DNA of 64,000 nt, taken from assembly GCF_900107745.1 (NCBI RefSeq), contig NZ_FNRO01000007.1, positions 186,001 to 250,000 of the forward strand, given 5' to 3'. Shown here piece by piece: positions 35,053-43,937 of the stretch. The stretch comes from Variovorax sp. YR216. Its GTDB lineage: Bacteria; Pseudomonadota; Gammaproteobacteria; Burkholderiales; Burkholderiaceae_C. A model generated the notes under the pieces. That model saw only the letters and a program-made list of their open reading frames with translations, made no database searches and was not told the DNA's origin. The translations under genes and the position numbers were made by a program. Every line of letters begins with the position of its first letter. Positions within the stretch are counted from its first letter, which is position 1.

Positions 35053-35901
35053 ATGAAACTCATCAGCTACCAATACAACGGCAAGGACAGCTACGGCGCC
35101 GTCGTCGGCGACCGCGTGGTCGACCTGGGCGAGATCTACGGCGTGCGTGCACCGGACCTGAAGGCGTTCATCGCCGCGGACCTCGTCCTGGACGCATCCG
35201 CGAAAGTCGCGGCTGCCAAGGCGACGCTGCCATTGAATGAAGTGAAGCTGCAGCCGGTGATCCCCAACCCCGGAAAGATCTTCTGCATCGGCCTGAACTA
35301 TGCCGAGCACATCCGCGAGACCGGCAAGGAAGTGACGGAGAAGCCGGTGGTCTTCCTGCGCGTGGCCGACTCGCAGGCGGCGCATGGCGAGGACATCGTG
35401 CGCCCTCGCGTTTCCGAGCGGCTCGACTACGAAGGAGAGATCGCGATCGTCATCGGCAAGGGCGGCCGCCACATCTCCGAGGCGGATTCCTGGTCGCACA
35501 TCGCCGGCTACAGCTGCTACAACGATGGCAGCGTGCGCGACTGGCAGGTCCACACCTCGCAGTGGGCCCCGGGCAAGAACTTCTGGAAGACCGGCGCATT
35601 TGGCCCGTGGATGGTGACCTCGGACGAGATCGCGCCCGACCAGAAGATGACGCTCGTCACCCGCCTGAACGGCCAGGAACTGCAGCGCGCCACCACCGAC
35701 ATGATGGTGCACAGCATCCCGCGCCAGATCGCCTACATCTCCGCCTTCCTCCCGCTGGAGGCCGGCGATGTCATCGTCACGGGCACGCCCGGCGGTGTCG
35801 GCAACAAGCGCACGCCGCGGGTCTTCATGAAGCCGGGCGATGTGTGCGAGATCGAGGTGGACGCCATCGGCGTGCTGCGCAACGGCATCCGCGACGAGTA
35901 G
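35053..35901 (+). CDS. Fumarylacetoacetate hydrolase family protein
   Basis: This 282-residue protein has the FAH-fold signatures FCIGLNYAEHI, EKPVVFLR, LDYEGEIAIVIGKGGRHI with metal-binding Glu residues, SVRDWQ and GDVIVTGTPGGVG. Members hydrolyse or decarboxylate ring-cleavage products such as acylpyruvates. AAGGAA precedes the ATG. It completes the monooxygenase, dioxygenase and hydrolase set. Confidence 0.93.
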   Translation: MKLISYQYNGKDSYGAVVGDRVVDLGEIYGVRAPDLKAFIAADLVLDASAKVAAAKATLPLNEVKLQPVIPNPGKIFCIGLNYAEHIRETGKEVTEKPVVFLRVADSQAAHGEDIVRPRVSERLDYEGEIAIVIGKGGRHISEADSWSHIAGYSCYNDGSVRDWQVHTSQWAPGKNFWKTGAFGPWMVTSDEIAPDQKMTLVTRLNGQELQRATTDMMVHSIPRQIAYISAFLPLEAGDVIVTGTPGGVGNKRTPRVFMKPGDVCEIEVDAIGVLRNGIRDE

Positions 35902-36011
35902 ACAAGCCGCTGAGCCGGGCGTGGTGATCCGCGCTCCCCATTCCTGCGGAGACAGGCATGCACGACTTCTTGCGCCGAGGCAATGATGGCGATGCGATGG
36001 ACCGACAGCAC

Positions 36012-36422
36012 TCAACGACGCTCGGTTATCGCGCCTTCGGCATCGATGCTGCCGACGGCTCCAACAGGGCCGTCCGACGTGAGTGGCCCGTGCACTTCGA
36101 GGTCGCCATGCACGATGAGCGAGCCGTGTACGGTGAGGGGTCCACGAAACACCCTTTGGCCTCGGTATCTCCGTGCCGCAGGTTCGTTGGGAGGCACCCG
36201 GGCAAGCCATGCGGCCGTCAGCGGACCACGGACGTGGACATCCCCGGCGACCGTGACGGATCCGTCCACCGTCACAGGCCCCATCACGACGAGAGAACCA
36301 CTGACGACCATGGGCCCCGACTCGACCGGCTGAGGGTACGCAGGCGGCAGCCAGATTGCAGCCGCAAGGATCAACAGGCCAGCCGCGGCGCGTGGCATGA
36401 GCAAGGCGATGATGCGTTTCAT
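36012..36422 (-). CDS. Secreted hexapeptide-repeat (beta-helix-like) protein
   Basis: This 136-residue protein has a signal peptide (MKRIIALLMPRAAAG to about residue 30). It then shows strict six-residue periodicity with glycine at positions 36, 42, 48, 54, 60, 66 and, after an insert of basic and proline residues, at 94, 100, 106, 112, 118, 124 and 130. The hexad is G-[PSD]-[LVM]-x-V-x. This resembles short beta-helix or bactofilin-like proteins but matches no family I can name. GGAGA lies before the ATG. It sits between the FAH gene and acoR with no clear functional link. Confidence 0.72.
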   Translation of the reverse strand: MKRIIALLMPRAAAGLLILAAAIWLPPAYPQPVESGPMVVSGSLVVMGPVTVDGSVTVAGDVHVRGPLTAAWLARVPPNEPAARRYRGQRVFRGPLTVHGSLIVHGDLEVHGPLTSDGPVGAVGSIDAEGAITERR

Positions 36423-36439
36423 GCTGCTGTCTCCAGCCT

Positions 36440-38380
36440 TCAGGTCGGCGGCCGGATTCCCCAGCGACGCATGCGCCGGTACACCGTCATGCGTGCCAGG
36501 CCCATCTGATGAGCCACCGCGCTGATGTTCCAGCGCGATGCGCGCAGGTACTGCAGCAGCAGCATGGCTTCGGGCGATTGCGGACTGCCGGCCGGACTGG
36601 CGCCGTCGCCTGAGCCTGCTGTCGGCTCCGCGGCTTCCGGGGCTGCTGCGGACGTCGCGGCCAGCACGCTCTCGGGAAGCTCCGGCAATCCGATGGTGCC
36701 GCCCGGTCCGGCCATGGCCCGCGCAAAGTCCAGCGCGTTGCGCAATTCGCGCAGGTTGCCGGGCCATGCGTAGGCCAGCAGACGCTGCTCGGCCGCCGGG
36801 TCCAGTTGGGTTCCGTCGGCCGAAGTGCTGAGAAAGCGGCCGACGAGCCAGGCCAGGTCCCGGCGCCGGCGCAGCGGTGGCAGCGTGAGGTGCGCGCCCG
36901 CCAGGCGGTAGTACAGGTCTTCCCGAAAGCGTCCTTCGCGCACGCGCGCCGGAAGGTCGGCGTGCGTGGCGGCGAGCACGCGCACGTCGACCTTGATGGC
37001 ACGCGTGGCGCCGATGGGCAGCACTTCGCGTTCGGCGAGCACGCGCAGCAGGCGCGCCTGCATGGCCAGCGGCATGTCGCCGATCTCGTCCAGGAACAAG
37101 GTGCCGCCATCGGCCTCCTGCACCAGGCCGCGCTTGCCCTTGGGTGCTGCGCCGCTGAAGGCGCCGGGCAGGTGACCGAACAGCTCGCTTTCGATGAGCG
37201 TCTCGGGAATCGCGGCGCAGTTCACGGCCACGAAGGCCCGGTCACGGCGCGGGCTGGCCGCATGGAGTGCGCGCGCCAGGTACTCCTTGCCGCTGCCGGT
37301 TTCGCCGGTGACCAGCACGCTGACCTCCGTCTCTGCCAGGCGCGCTGCGCGCTGCAGTTGCTGGTCGAGCGCTGCATCGCCACCGCTCAACGCGGCCAGC
37401 GGCGAGGGCAGGTCGATGACGTCGGTCGCGTGCGCCACCACACGGCTGGGCGGCGCGATGGCGTGCAGGAAAAGGCGCGTGCCGCCGCGCAGCGCCACGG
37501 CGCGGCGTTCGCCCGGCATGGCGCGCAGATAGCGGCCGAGGTCATTGAGGCGCAGCTCGAACAGTTGCTCGAAGGCCAGGCCCAGAACGCAGCTGCCGTG
37601 GGCATCCTCCAGCAGCAACTGGGCGGCGCGGTTGTGGCCCACCACGCGGCCGCCCGCGTCCAGCGCGACGAGGTAGTCCGGGCTGATCTCCACGAACTCC
37701 GGCGACGGATGGAGCTTGAGCACCCAATCGCTGCGGAACCAGCGCAGGAAGTTCGCGCTCTCCACACGGTGCGCGTACAGCTTGACCAGCTGCAGCGCCA
37801 GGTGCTGGCTGTTCTTGGCCTGCGGCGAGGTGAGCGCCGAGATGTCGAGCACGGCCGTCAGGTGGCCCAGCGGGTCATAGATCGGCGCGGCGGTGCAGGT
37901 CAGCGGAATGTGGGTGGCATCGAAGTGGTCGGTCTGGTGCACGACCAGTGCCTGGCCCGTGGCAATCGCAGTGCCGATGGCGCAGGTGCCGGCGAGGTGC
38001 TCGTTCCAGTCGCTGCCCAGGTACAGGCCGGTGCGGCGCAGGTCCGGGTCCAGCCGCAGGTCGCCCAGGTAGTCCACCGTCACGCCGCGCGCGTCGGCCA
38101 GCAGCACGCAATAGCCCAGGTCACCGACCTGCTGGTGGATGGCCTCCAGCCCGTGGCGCGCAATGGAAAGGAATTCCTCGATGCGCTCGCGGTGCTCGCG
38201 CACGCGCTGCGAGGGCAGGATGATGGCTTCCTGCATGCGCGTGGGGTCCAGCTTGTGCTGGTGCACGCAGCGCGACCAGCTTTCGCGGATGAGCGGGTCG
38301 ATGTCCGGCCCGGCGATGCCCGCATGGGGGTCGACCAGCCGGATCACCTCGTGGATGTGCTCGCTCTGCGCTGTCTGCAT
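36440..38380 (-). CDS. acoR: Sigma-54-dependent activator AcoR (acetoin catabolism)
   Basis: This 646-residue enhancer-binding protein has an N-terminal GAF-type sensory region, a PAS-like segment (YLVALDAGGRVVGHNRAA), a central AAA+ domain (Walker A GETGSGKE, GAFSGA loop, Walker B GGTLFLDEIGD, WPGNLRELRNAL) and a C-terminal Fis HTH (WNISAVAHQMGLARMTVYRRM). The sigma-54 contact loop is GAFSGA rather than the usual GAFTGA, a conservative change. AGGAGA stands before the ATG at 38380. It lies downstream of the aco operon and should activate the sigma-54 promoter upstream of acoX. Confidence 0.92.
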   Translation of the reverse strand: MQTAQSEHIHEVIRLVDPHAGIAGPDIDPLIRESWSRCVHQHKLDPTRMQEAIILPSQRVREHRERIEEFLSIARHGLEAIHQQVGDLGYCVLLADARGVTVDYLGDLRLDPDLRRTGLYLGSDWNEHLAGTCAIGTAIATGQALVVHQTDHFDATHIPLTCTAAPIYDPLGHLTAVLDISALTSPQAKNSQHLALQLVKLYAHRVESANFLRWFRSDWVLKLHPSPEFVEISPDYLVALDAGGRVVGHNRAAQLLLEDAHGSCVLGLAFEQLFELRLNDLGRYLRAMPGERRAVALRGGTRLFLHAIAPPSRVVAHATDVIDLPSPLAALSGGDAALDQQLQRAARLAETEVSVLVTGETGSGKEYLARALHAASPRRDRAFVAVNCAAIPETLIESELFGHLPGAFSGAAPKGKRGLVQEADGGTLFLDEIGDMPLAMQARLLRVLAEREVLPIGATRAIKVDVRVLAATHADLPARVREGRFREDLYYRLAGAHLTLPPLRRRRDLAWLVGRFLSTSADGTQLDPAAEQRLLAYAWPGNLRELRNALDFARAMAGPGGTIGLPELPESVLAATSAAAPEAAEPTAGSGDGASPAGSPQSPEAMLLLQYLRASRWNISAVAHQMGLARMTVYRRMRRWGIRPPT

Positions 38381-38413
38381 GCGCTGTCTCCTGCTGTGGG
38401 CTCGATGCGGCAT

Positions 38414-38432
38414 CGCCACCGCCCCGGTGGCG
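38414..38432 (-). terminator. Strong hairpin between the aco operon and acoR
   Basis: CGCCACCG (38414-38421) pairs exactly with CGGTGGCG (38425-38432) around a 3-nt loop. It lies after the last aco-operon gene and before acoR. No T-tract follows on the minus strand, so it may attenuate or act as a Rho-assisted terminator. ATATAAA-like bases nearby could be part of the acoR promoter. Confidence 0.45.
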
Positions 38433-38455
38433 GCCAATATAAACCCCGCGCAGGA

Positions 38456-38767
38456 TCAGGTGCGCAGCTTGCGTCCGAGCAATTGCTCGACCTTCGCGGT
38501 CTTGGCCTGCAGCCGTCCGCCAGGCCCGTCGCGCCAGTCGACCTTCAGGTTCAGGCCGATGCGCGTGCAGCCGGCCTGGCGCAGATGGTCGAAGCACGCC
38601 TTCACGAGGGCAAAGCTTTCGTCCCACTCGCCCTCGACGATGGTGCCCATCGGCGTGAGCTGGTAGGGCAGCCCGCTCTTGTCGATGATGTCGATGACCT
38701 GTGCCACGTAGGCGCTGACACTGTCGCCGTCGGCACGCGGCGAGATCTGGAATTCGAGCAGAACCAT
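38456..38767 (-). CDS. MTH1187 family thiamine-binding protein
   Basis: This 103-residue protein begins MVLLEFQISPRADGDSVSAY and carries LTPMGTIVEGEWDES and GLNLKVDWR, typical of the MTH1187/YkoF-like thiamine-binding family (DUF77). AAGGAAG precedes the ATG. Its place in an operon for a thiamine-diphosphate enzyme (AcoAB) fits a role in cofactor binding or delivery. Confidence 0.88.
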   Translation of the reverse strand: MVLLEFQISPRADGDSVSAYVAQVIDIIDKSGLPYQLTPMGTIVEGEWDESFALVKACFDHLRQAGCTRIGLNLKVDWRDGPGGRLQAKTAKVEQLLGRKLRT

Positions 38768-38809
38768 GGGTCTTCCTTTTGTTGCGTCTCTTGCTTCTCT
38801 TGCGTTTGC

Positions 38810-39532
38810 TCACATGGCGCCATCGAGGCCCTTCTGGCGCAACGCTTCGGCCAGCCGGCCAGCCCAGCCACCGGGGGGCGCTGCTCGCCCGGCCCGCGTT
38901 GCTTCGGCCGCGACGCTCGTCAGGGCGTCCTCACGGTAACGGCGCGCCTGCCCCAGGCCTTCTTCGAAGGCGTTGGTGGCGGCGGTGAGCTCGGCCGGGT
39001 CGGCGTCCAGCACGATGACGGCATGCGCCAGCACGACGGGCACACCTTCCACGCGCCGCCATGCCTGTGCGGTGCCCACCAGCTTGCGGCCACCGGCGGC
39101 GAGGTTGTAGCGGCCATCGCAGAACGAGCCTTCCACCGGCTGCGGCGATGCAGCCACGCCCAACGCGGCCAGCGTGCGTTCCAGCAACTCGCACAGTTCA
39201 CGGTAGACCGCATCGGCCTGCGCCGGCTCGGATTGCACCGTGCGCCACAGAAGGCTCAGGTTCCAGAGGCCCGGCCCTTGCGGCACCAGCCCTCCGCCCG
39301 ATGAACGCACGTGCGCGGGTGTGCCCGACTGCGCGCAGCGCGCCTGCCAGTCGGCCCAGCCCGGCGCGCGCGCGTAGCTGGCCGGCACGGCCCAGCCCGG
39401 CTGCCCTTGCCACAGATGCGCTTGCGGCCCGGACCCTGCGGCCACCGCCTGCGCCCAGCCGCGCTCGGCGGCGATGCCATCGGCCAATGGCATGACATGG
39501 TGCTCGAGCATGGCAAAGCGTGGCAGCAGCAT
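38810..39532 (-). CDS. Lipoate-protein ligase-like protein
   Basis: This 240-residue member of the BPL/LplA family has RSSGGGLVPQGPGLWNLSL and GSFCDGRYNLAAGGRKLVGTAQAW, where the lysine is the ligase nucleophile-binding residue. It should transfer lipoate or octanoate to the lipoyl domain of the neighbouring AcoC. It lies 9 nt after the acoC stop. It is shorter than E. coli LplA (338 residues) and lacks the C-terminal accessory domain. Confidence 0.87.
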   Translation of the reverse strand: MLLPRFAMLEHHVMPLADGIAAERGWAQAVAAGSGPQAHLWQGQPGWAVPASYARAPGWADWQARCAQSGTPAHVRSSGGGLVPQGPGLWNLSLLWRTVQSEPAQADAVYRELCELLERTLAALGVAASPQPVEGSFCDGRYNLAAGGRKLVGTAQAWRRVEGVPVVLAHAVIVLDADPAELTAATNAFEEGLGQARRYREDALTSVAAEATRAGRAAPPGGWAGRLAEALRQKGLDGAM

Positions 39533-39541
39533 GCGGCGATG

Positions 39542-40669
39542 CTAACCAGCCCGCGCCAGGTGCTTCAGAAGGGCCGCATTGACCTCGCTGGCCTTTTCCA
39601 GCATGGCCATGTGGCCGGTGTCCGCGAAGCGGATCACCTCGCTCTGCGGCCCCGCGTTGGCGGCCTGCGCGACGGGAATGACCTGGTCGTCCTCGCCCCA
39701 GAACACCAGCAGCGGCTTGTCCAGCGCCTCCAGCCGCTCGGCCAGCACGGTGTTCTGCCGGCCTTCGGCGAACAGCGCGGTGCCCAGCTCGGCCAGCAGG
39801 GGCTCGATGCCGTCCAGTCGCTTGTACTTGAGCATGTCGTCCACCATCTGGCGGCTGACCAGGGTGGGGTCGGCAAACAGCTGCTCCAGCACGGGCTTCA
39901 GGTCGCGCCGCGATTCCGCCTGCACGAAGCCGTCGGTGTAGCCGGTGTTGATCTCGTCGCCCAGCCCGGCCGGGCTGACCAGTGCCACGCTGGCCACGCG
40001 CTCGGATGCGTCGAGCGCCAGTTGCAGTGCGATGGCGCCGCCCATCGAATGGCCTACCAGGTGCACCGGGCCTTGAACGCCCGCCTGATCGAGGAAACGC
40101 GCGATGAAGCCTGCAAGCGCAGGCAGCGAGGTGCCGGGCAGCTTGGCATCGCTGCTGCCGTGGCCCGGCAGGTCCAGCGCGATGACGGGGTGCCGCTCGG
40201 CCACGGCGTCGAGGTTGAACAGCCAGTTGTTCAGGTCGCCGCCGAAGCCGTGGATGAACAGCACCGGCAGACCCCGTTCGGAACCTCGCCTCGCATAGCG
40301 GATGCGGATGCCGTCCACTTCGGCGCTTTCGAAGGCGGGGCCGCTGTCCTCGTCGTCGGCACCTGCTTCCGGCACTTCGAATGTAGCGATGTAGGCGTCG
40401 ATGTCGGCATCGCCCACCTCGGGTTCGGCCATGACGGCCAGCAGCGACTTCACCGGCAGCAGCTCGCCGCTCTGGCCCACGATGCGACGCAGCAGGCCTG
40501 CGTCGGCGGCCTCGACCGCGTTCGAGATCTTGTCGGTCTCGACTTCGACGATTGCCTGGCCGACCGCGATGCGCTCGCCTTCCTTCACGAGCCAGTCCTG
40601 CACCGTGCCCTCGCGCATCTCCAGGCCCCATTTGGGCATCACGATAGGGGTGATCTGTGTATCGCTCAT
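39542..40669 (-). CDS. acoC: Acetoin dehydrogenase E2, dihydrolipoyl acetyltransferase AcoC
   Basis: This 375-residue protein has a lipoyl domain (MPKWGLEMREGTV, lipoyl Lys47 in VETDKISN) fused to an alpha/beta hydrolase fold (FIHGFGGDLNNW, GHSMGGAIA, FADTGHMAMLEKA). This architecture is typical of acetoin-dehydrogenase E2 in beta-proteobacteria and differs from the CoA-dependent E2 catalytic domain of pyruvate dehydrogenase. Its ATG lies 1 nt after the acoB stop. Confidence 0.93.
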   Translation of the reverse strand: MSDTQITPIVMPKWGLEMREGTVQDWLVKEGERIAVGQAIVEVETDKISNAVEAADAGLLRRIVGQSGELLPVKSLLAVMAEPEVGDADIDAYIATFEVPEAGADDEDSGPAFESAEVDGIRIRYARRGSERGLPVLFIHGFGGDLNNWLFNLDAVAERHPVIALDLPGHGSSDAKLPGTSLPALAGFIARFLDQAGVQGPVHLVGHSMGGAIALQLALDASERVASVALVSPAGLGDEINTGYTDGFVQAESRRDLKPVLEQLFADPTLVSRQMVDDMLKYKRLDGIEPLLAELGTALFAEGRQNTVLAERLEALDKPLLVFWGEDDQVIPVAQAANAGPQSEVIRFADTGHMAMLEKASEVNAALLKHLARAG

Positions 40670-40670
40670 C

Positions 40671-41687
40671 TCAGTGCGCTCCCTTGCCCAAGGTGCGGCG
40701 TGCGGCGGCGGCGATCTGCGCTGCGCTGGGGATATAGAGATCTTCCAGCGCGGGTGAGAAGGGCACCGGCACGTGCGGCGGCGCGACCATCTCGATCGGC
40801 CCCTTCAGCGCAGCGAAGGCCTGCATCGCCACCTGCGCGGCGATGTCGGTGGCGATGTTGCAGCGCGGGCTGGCCTCGTCCACGCACACCAGGCGGCCGG
40901 TGCGCTCCACGCTCTCGAGCACCGTGTCCATGTCCAGCGGCGAGAGCGTGCGCAGGTCGATCACCTCGGCTTCGATGCCTTCCCTGGAAAGCAGCGCGGC
41001 GGCCTCCAGCGCACGGTGCACCATCAGCCCGTAGGTGACGATGCTCAGATGCTTGCCGTCGCGCACCACGCTGGCCTCGCCGAAGGGAATGGCGTAGCTG
41101 GCTTCGGGCACCTCGCCTTCCAGGCCATACAGGTTCTTGTGCTCGCAGAAGATCACCGGGTCGTTGTCGCGGATGCTCTGGATCAGGAGGCCCTTGGTGT
41201 CGTAGGGCGTGCTGGGGCACACCACCTTCAGGCCGGGGATGTGGGTGAACAGCGGCGTGAGCATCTGCGAGTGCTGCGCCGCGGCCCGGAAGCCCGCGCC
41301 TACCATGGCGCGGATGACTACGGGCGTCTCGGCCTTGCCGCCGAACATGTAGCGGAACTTGGCCGCCTGGTTGAAGATCTGGTCGAAGCACACGCCCATG
41401 AAGTCGATGAACATCAACTCCGCAATGGGCCGCATGCCGCAGGCCGCGGCGCCAATGGCCGCGCCCACGTAGGCGCTTTCGCTCAGGGGGGTGTCCAGCA
41501 GCCGGTCGCCGTGCTTGGCATGGAGGCCCTTGGTCACGCCGAGCACGCCGCCCCAGGCGTCCTGCTCGCCCTGCGCACCGGCGCCGCCGACGATGTCCTC
41601 ACCCATCATGATCACGCTCGCGTCGCGCGCCATCTCCTGGTCGATCGCCTCGTTGATGGCGGTCTTCATGCTGATCTTTCTGGCCAT
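40671..41687 (-). CDS. acoB: Acetoin dehydrogenase E1 beta subunit AcoB
   Basis: This 338-residue transketolase-like E1 beta subunit has MGEDIVGGAGAQGEQDAWGG, TPLSESAYVGAAIGAAACG, FMGVCFDQIFNQAAK and VIDLRTLSPLDMDTV, the usual signatures. With AcoA and thiamine diphosphate it cleaves acetoin to acetaldehyde and an acetyl unit passed to AcoC. It follows acoA by 24 nt. Confidence 0.95.
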   Translation of the reverse strand: MARKISMKTAINEAIDQEMARDASVIMMGEDIVGGAGAQGEQDAWGGVLGVTKGLHAKHGDRLLDTPLSESAYVGAAIGAAACGMRPIAELMFIDFMGVCFDQIFNQAAKFRYMFGGKAETPVVIRAMVGAGFRAAAQHSQMLTPLFTHIPGLKVVCPSTPYDTKGLLIQSIRDNDPVIFCEHKNLYGLEGEVPEASYAIPFGEASVVRDGKHLSIVTYGLMVHRALEAAALLSREGIEAEVIDLRTLSPLDMDTVLESVERTGRLVCVDEASPRCNIATDIAAQVAMQAFAALKGPIEMVAPPHVPVPFSPALEDLYIPSAAQIAAAARRTLGKGAH

Positions 41688-41711
41688 GTTGGTCTCCTGG
41701 GTTTCTCTTGT

Positions 41712-42710
41712 TCAGTACTTCACGTACACGTCGGTGGTCAGTGCGGCGGGCGCGGGCTGCGGGGCGGCCTTGGCTTCGGTGCAGGCGCGCTCGATCAGGT
41801 CCAGCACCTCGCGGTCGATGGCGGCCAGCTCGTCGGCCTTCACCAGGCTGGCGCCGGTCACGGCATCGGCGAAGTGGCGCAGGCAGTCGCGGTTGGCGCG
41901 GATGTGCTCCAGCTCGCCCTTGGCGCGGTAGGTCTGGGCGTCGCCCTCGAAGTGGCCGTAGAAGCGCACCATCTGGCATTCCAGCAACGAAGGTCCGCCA
42001 CCTTCGCGGGCGCGGCGGATCACTTCGCCCGCGGCTTCGTGCACTGCGAAGAAGTCGGTGCCGTCCACGGTCACGCCGGGCAGGCCGAAGCCGGCAGCGC
42101 GGTCCACGTAGCTGTCGACCGCGGTGCCGTAGTCGCGCGAGGTGGCCTCGGCATAGCCGTTGTTCTCCACCACGAAGATCACCGGCAGGTTCCACACCGC
42201 GGCCAGGTTCAGGCTTTCGAGGAAGGTGCCCTGGTTGCTGGCGCCATCGCCCACGAAGCAGATGCCGACATCGCTGGGACCGCCTGCCTTCGCGCGGTAC
42301 TTGGCGGCCAGCGCCGCGCCGCACACCAGCGGCGCGCCGGCACCGAGGATGCCGTTGGCGCCCATCATTCCCTTGGAGAGGTCGGCAATGTGCATGGAGC
42401 CGCCCTTGCCGTTGCAGGAGCCGCCGGTCTTGCCGTAGATCTCCTTCATCATGCCCACCACGTCCACGCCCTTGGCGATGCAGTGGCCGTGGCCACGATG
42501 GGTGGAGGCGATGCGGTCGCCATCGCCCAGGTGGCTCATGATGCCGACGGCGGTGGCTTCCTCGCCGGCGTACAGGTGCACGAAGCCGGGAATGTCGCCG
42601 CGCGCGAAGTCCACGTGCAGGCGCTCCTCGAATTCGCGGATGGTGCGCATGCGGCGATAGGCCGCCAGCAGGGCCGGCTTGTCCAGCGGGAAGGGGTTGT
42701 CACTAGGCAT
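41712..42710 (-). CDS. acoA: Acetoin dehydrogenase E1 alpha subunit AcoA
   Basis: This 332-residue E1 alpha subunit carries MRTIREFEERL, GFVHLYAGEEATAVGI, the thiamine-diphosphate motif GDGASNQGTFLESLNLAAVW with ENNGYAEAT, and RFYGHFEGD. AAGGAGA lies before the ATG at 42710; the longer reading from 42752 is not supported. It sits between acoX and acoB. Confidence 0.95.
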   Translation of the reverse strand: MPSDNPFPLDKPALLAAYRRMRTIREFEERLHVDFARGDIPGFVHLYAGEEATAVGIMSHLGDGDRIASTHRGHGHCIAKGVDVVGMMKEIYGKTGGSCNGKGGSMHIADLSKGMMGANGILGAGAPLVCGAALAAKYRAKAGGPSDVGICFVGDGASNQGTFLESLNLAAVWNLPVIFVVENNGYAEATSRDYGTAVDSYVDRAAGFGLPGVTVDGTDFFAVHEAAGEVIRRAREGGGPSLLECQMVRFYGHFEGDAQTYRAKGELEHIRANRDCLRHFADAVTGASLVKADELAAIDREVLDLIERACTEAKAAPQPAPAALTTDVYVKY

Positions 42711-42752
42711 GGTGCGTCTCCTTGGGGTGGTGGTAAGTAACGAAGAAGCCAT

Positions 42753-43829
42753 TCAGGCCGCGCTGCACAGCAGGCCGCGCAAGGCGGCCTCATGCAGGCA
42801 GCGGCCCACGTCGATGGTGGAAAAGGCGTTCGCGCGCACGCTGATGCGCACGCGTTCGCCGGGGCCGAAAGCGAGCTCGCGCTCTCCATCCAGCGCGACC
42901 ACGCCGGCCGCATGGCGCGCGATGAAGTCCTGGCCTGGCGGCATGGCCTCGACCTGTTCGATGCCGATGGCGCGCACCATGCCCGGCGCGATGGGCGCGC
43001 GCACGATCCGCTTACGGCGCGCAGGCTCGGGCGCCAGATGCACGGCGAGCCCGCCCGGCGCATCGCGTGGCACCGGTTGCAGCAGGCCGCCGATGGAAGA
43101 GAGGCCGATGGCCTGCGCTTCGGCGAATGCCAGGTAGACGGCACGCAGTCCCTCGGGCTTCCACAACGCGCGGGCTGCGATGAGGCGTTCGTCGGCCAGC
43201 ACCGCATCCACCAATGCGATGTCGCAGCGCGTGCCGGCGGGGCTATCGATGCGTACGTCCAGCAGTTTGTTGGAGGCCAGGGCCACCTCGGCAGGCAACC
43301 GGCCCGTGGCGTACAGGCCGACGGCGAGGCCGGCAGTGGTGGATTCGCGCAGCTCGGGAAAGGCGTTGTTGGTGCCGGTGGACAAGCCGCACACCGGCAC
43401 GGTGTCGCGCCAGTCGGCGGTGCCTGCCACCAGCTCGCGCACCACGGCGCGGTGCGTGCCGTCGCCGCCCAGCACCACGATCGCGGTGGCCCCGGCATCG
43501 CGCAGCAGTCGCGCGGCGCGGCAGCTGTCCTCCACCGTGGCGACCGGCACCATGTCCAGCAGCTCGACCTGCGCCAGCACATGGCCCTGGCGCTGTTCGC
43601 GCGCAAGGTGGCGCGCAAGCATCGCGACCAGTCCGGCGCGGTCCGGCATCATCAGGACGCGCGAAACGCCCGTGGCCGCCAGCGCGGAGAGCAGGCGCAG
43701 GACGATGTTCACGCGGTCCGGCAACTGCAGGTTGCCTGCATTGGCAACGATGCGCCGGATGTCCCGTGCGGAGACGGGGTTGGCGATCAGGCCGACGACC
43801 GGAGATGCGAAGCTGGGCGCATGTGACAT
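42753..43829 (-). CDS. acoX: Acetoin catabolism protein AcoX (NAD-kinase-like)
   Basis: This 358-residue protein resembles the ATP-NAD kinase superfamily: GLIANPVSARDIRRIVANAG and VVLGGDGTHRAVV followed by GLSTGTNNAFPE. In Cupriavidus and relatives acoX is the first gene of the acetoin operon; its exact biochemical role is not settled. The ATG at 43829 follows AGAGG. The sigma-54 promoter ends only 12 nt upstream. Confidence 0.9.
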   Translation of the reverse strand: MSHAPSFASPVVGLIANPVSARDIRRIVANAGNLQLPDRVNIVLRLLSALAATGVSRVLMMPDRAGLVAMLARHLAREQRQGHVLAQVELLDMVPVATVEDSCRAARLLRDAGATAIVVLGGDGTHRAVVRELVAGTADWRDTVPVCGLSTGTNNAFPELRESTTAGLAVGLYATGRLPAEVALASNKLLDVRIDSPAGTRCDIALVDAVLADERLIAARALWKPEGLRAVYLAFAEAQAIGLSSIGGLLQPVPRDAPGGLAVHLAPEPARRKRIVRAPIAPGMVRAIGIEQVEAMPPGQDFIARHAAGVVALDGERELAFGPGERVRISVRANAFSTIDVGRCLHEAALRGLLCSAA

Positions 43830-43841
43830 GGCCTCTATTGC

Positions 43842-43856
43842 GCAATCGGCGTGCCA
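43842..43856 (-). promoter_or_regulatory. Consensus sigma-54 promoter for the aco operon
   Basis: On the minus strand the sequence is TGGCACG, 4 nt, TTGC, an exact match to the -24/-12 consensus with correct spacing. The -12 C is at 43842, giving a predicted start of transcription near 43830. That is almost at the acoX ATG (43829), so the message may be leaderless or nearly so. AcoR at 36440-38380 supplies the needed activator. Confidence 0.85.
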
Positions 43857-43937
43857 GAGGCCGGCAAGCAAGTGGCCTTTCCTCTGGCGCCAAGTGGGGG
43901 CCTACGGGTTTCCCCACGGGCCAGGGACTGCAGCGAT

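Noticed and set aside
40773..42740. 655-codon plus frame opposite acoAB
   Set aside because: Low-complexity His/Gly/Val translation, antisense to two clear enzyme genes.
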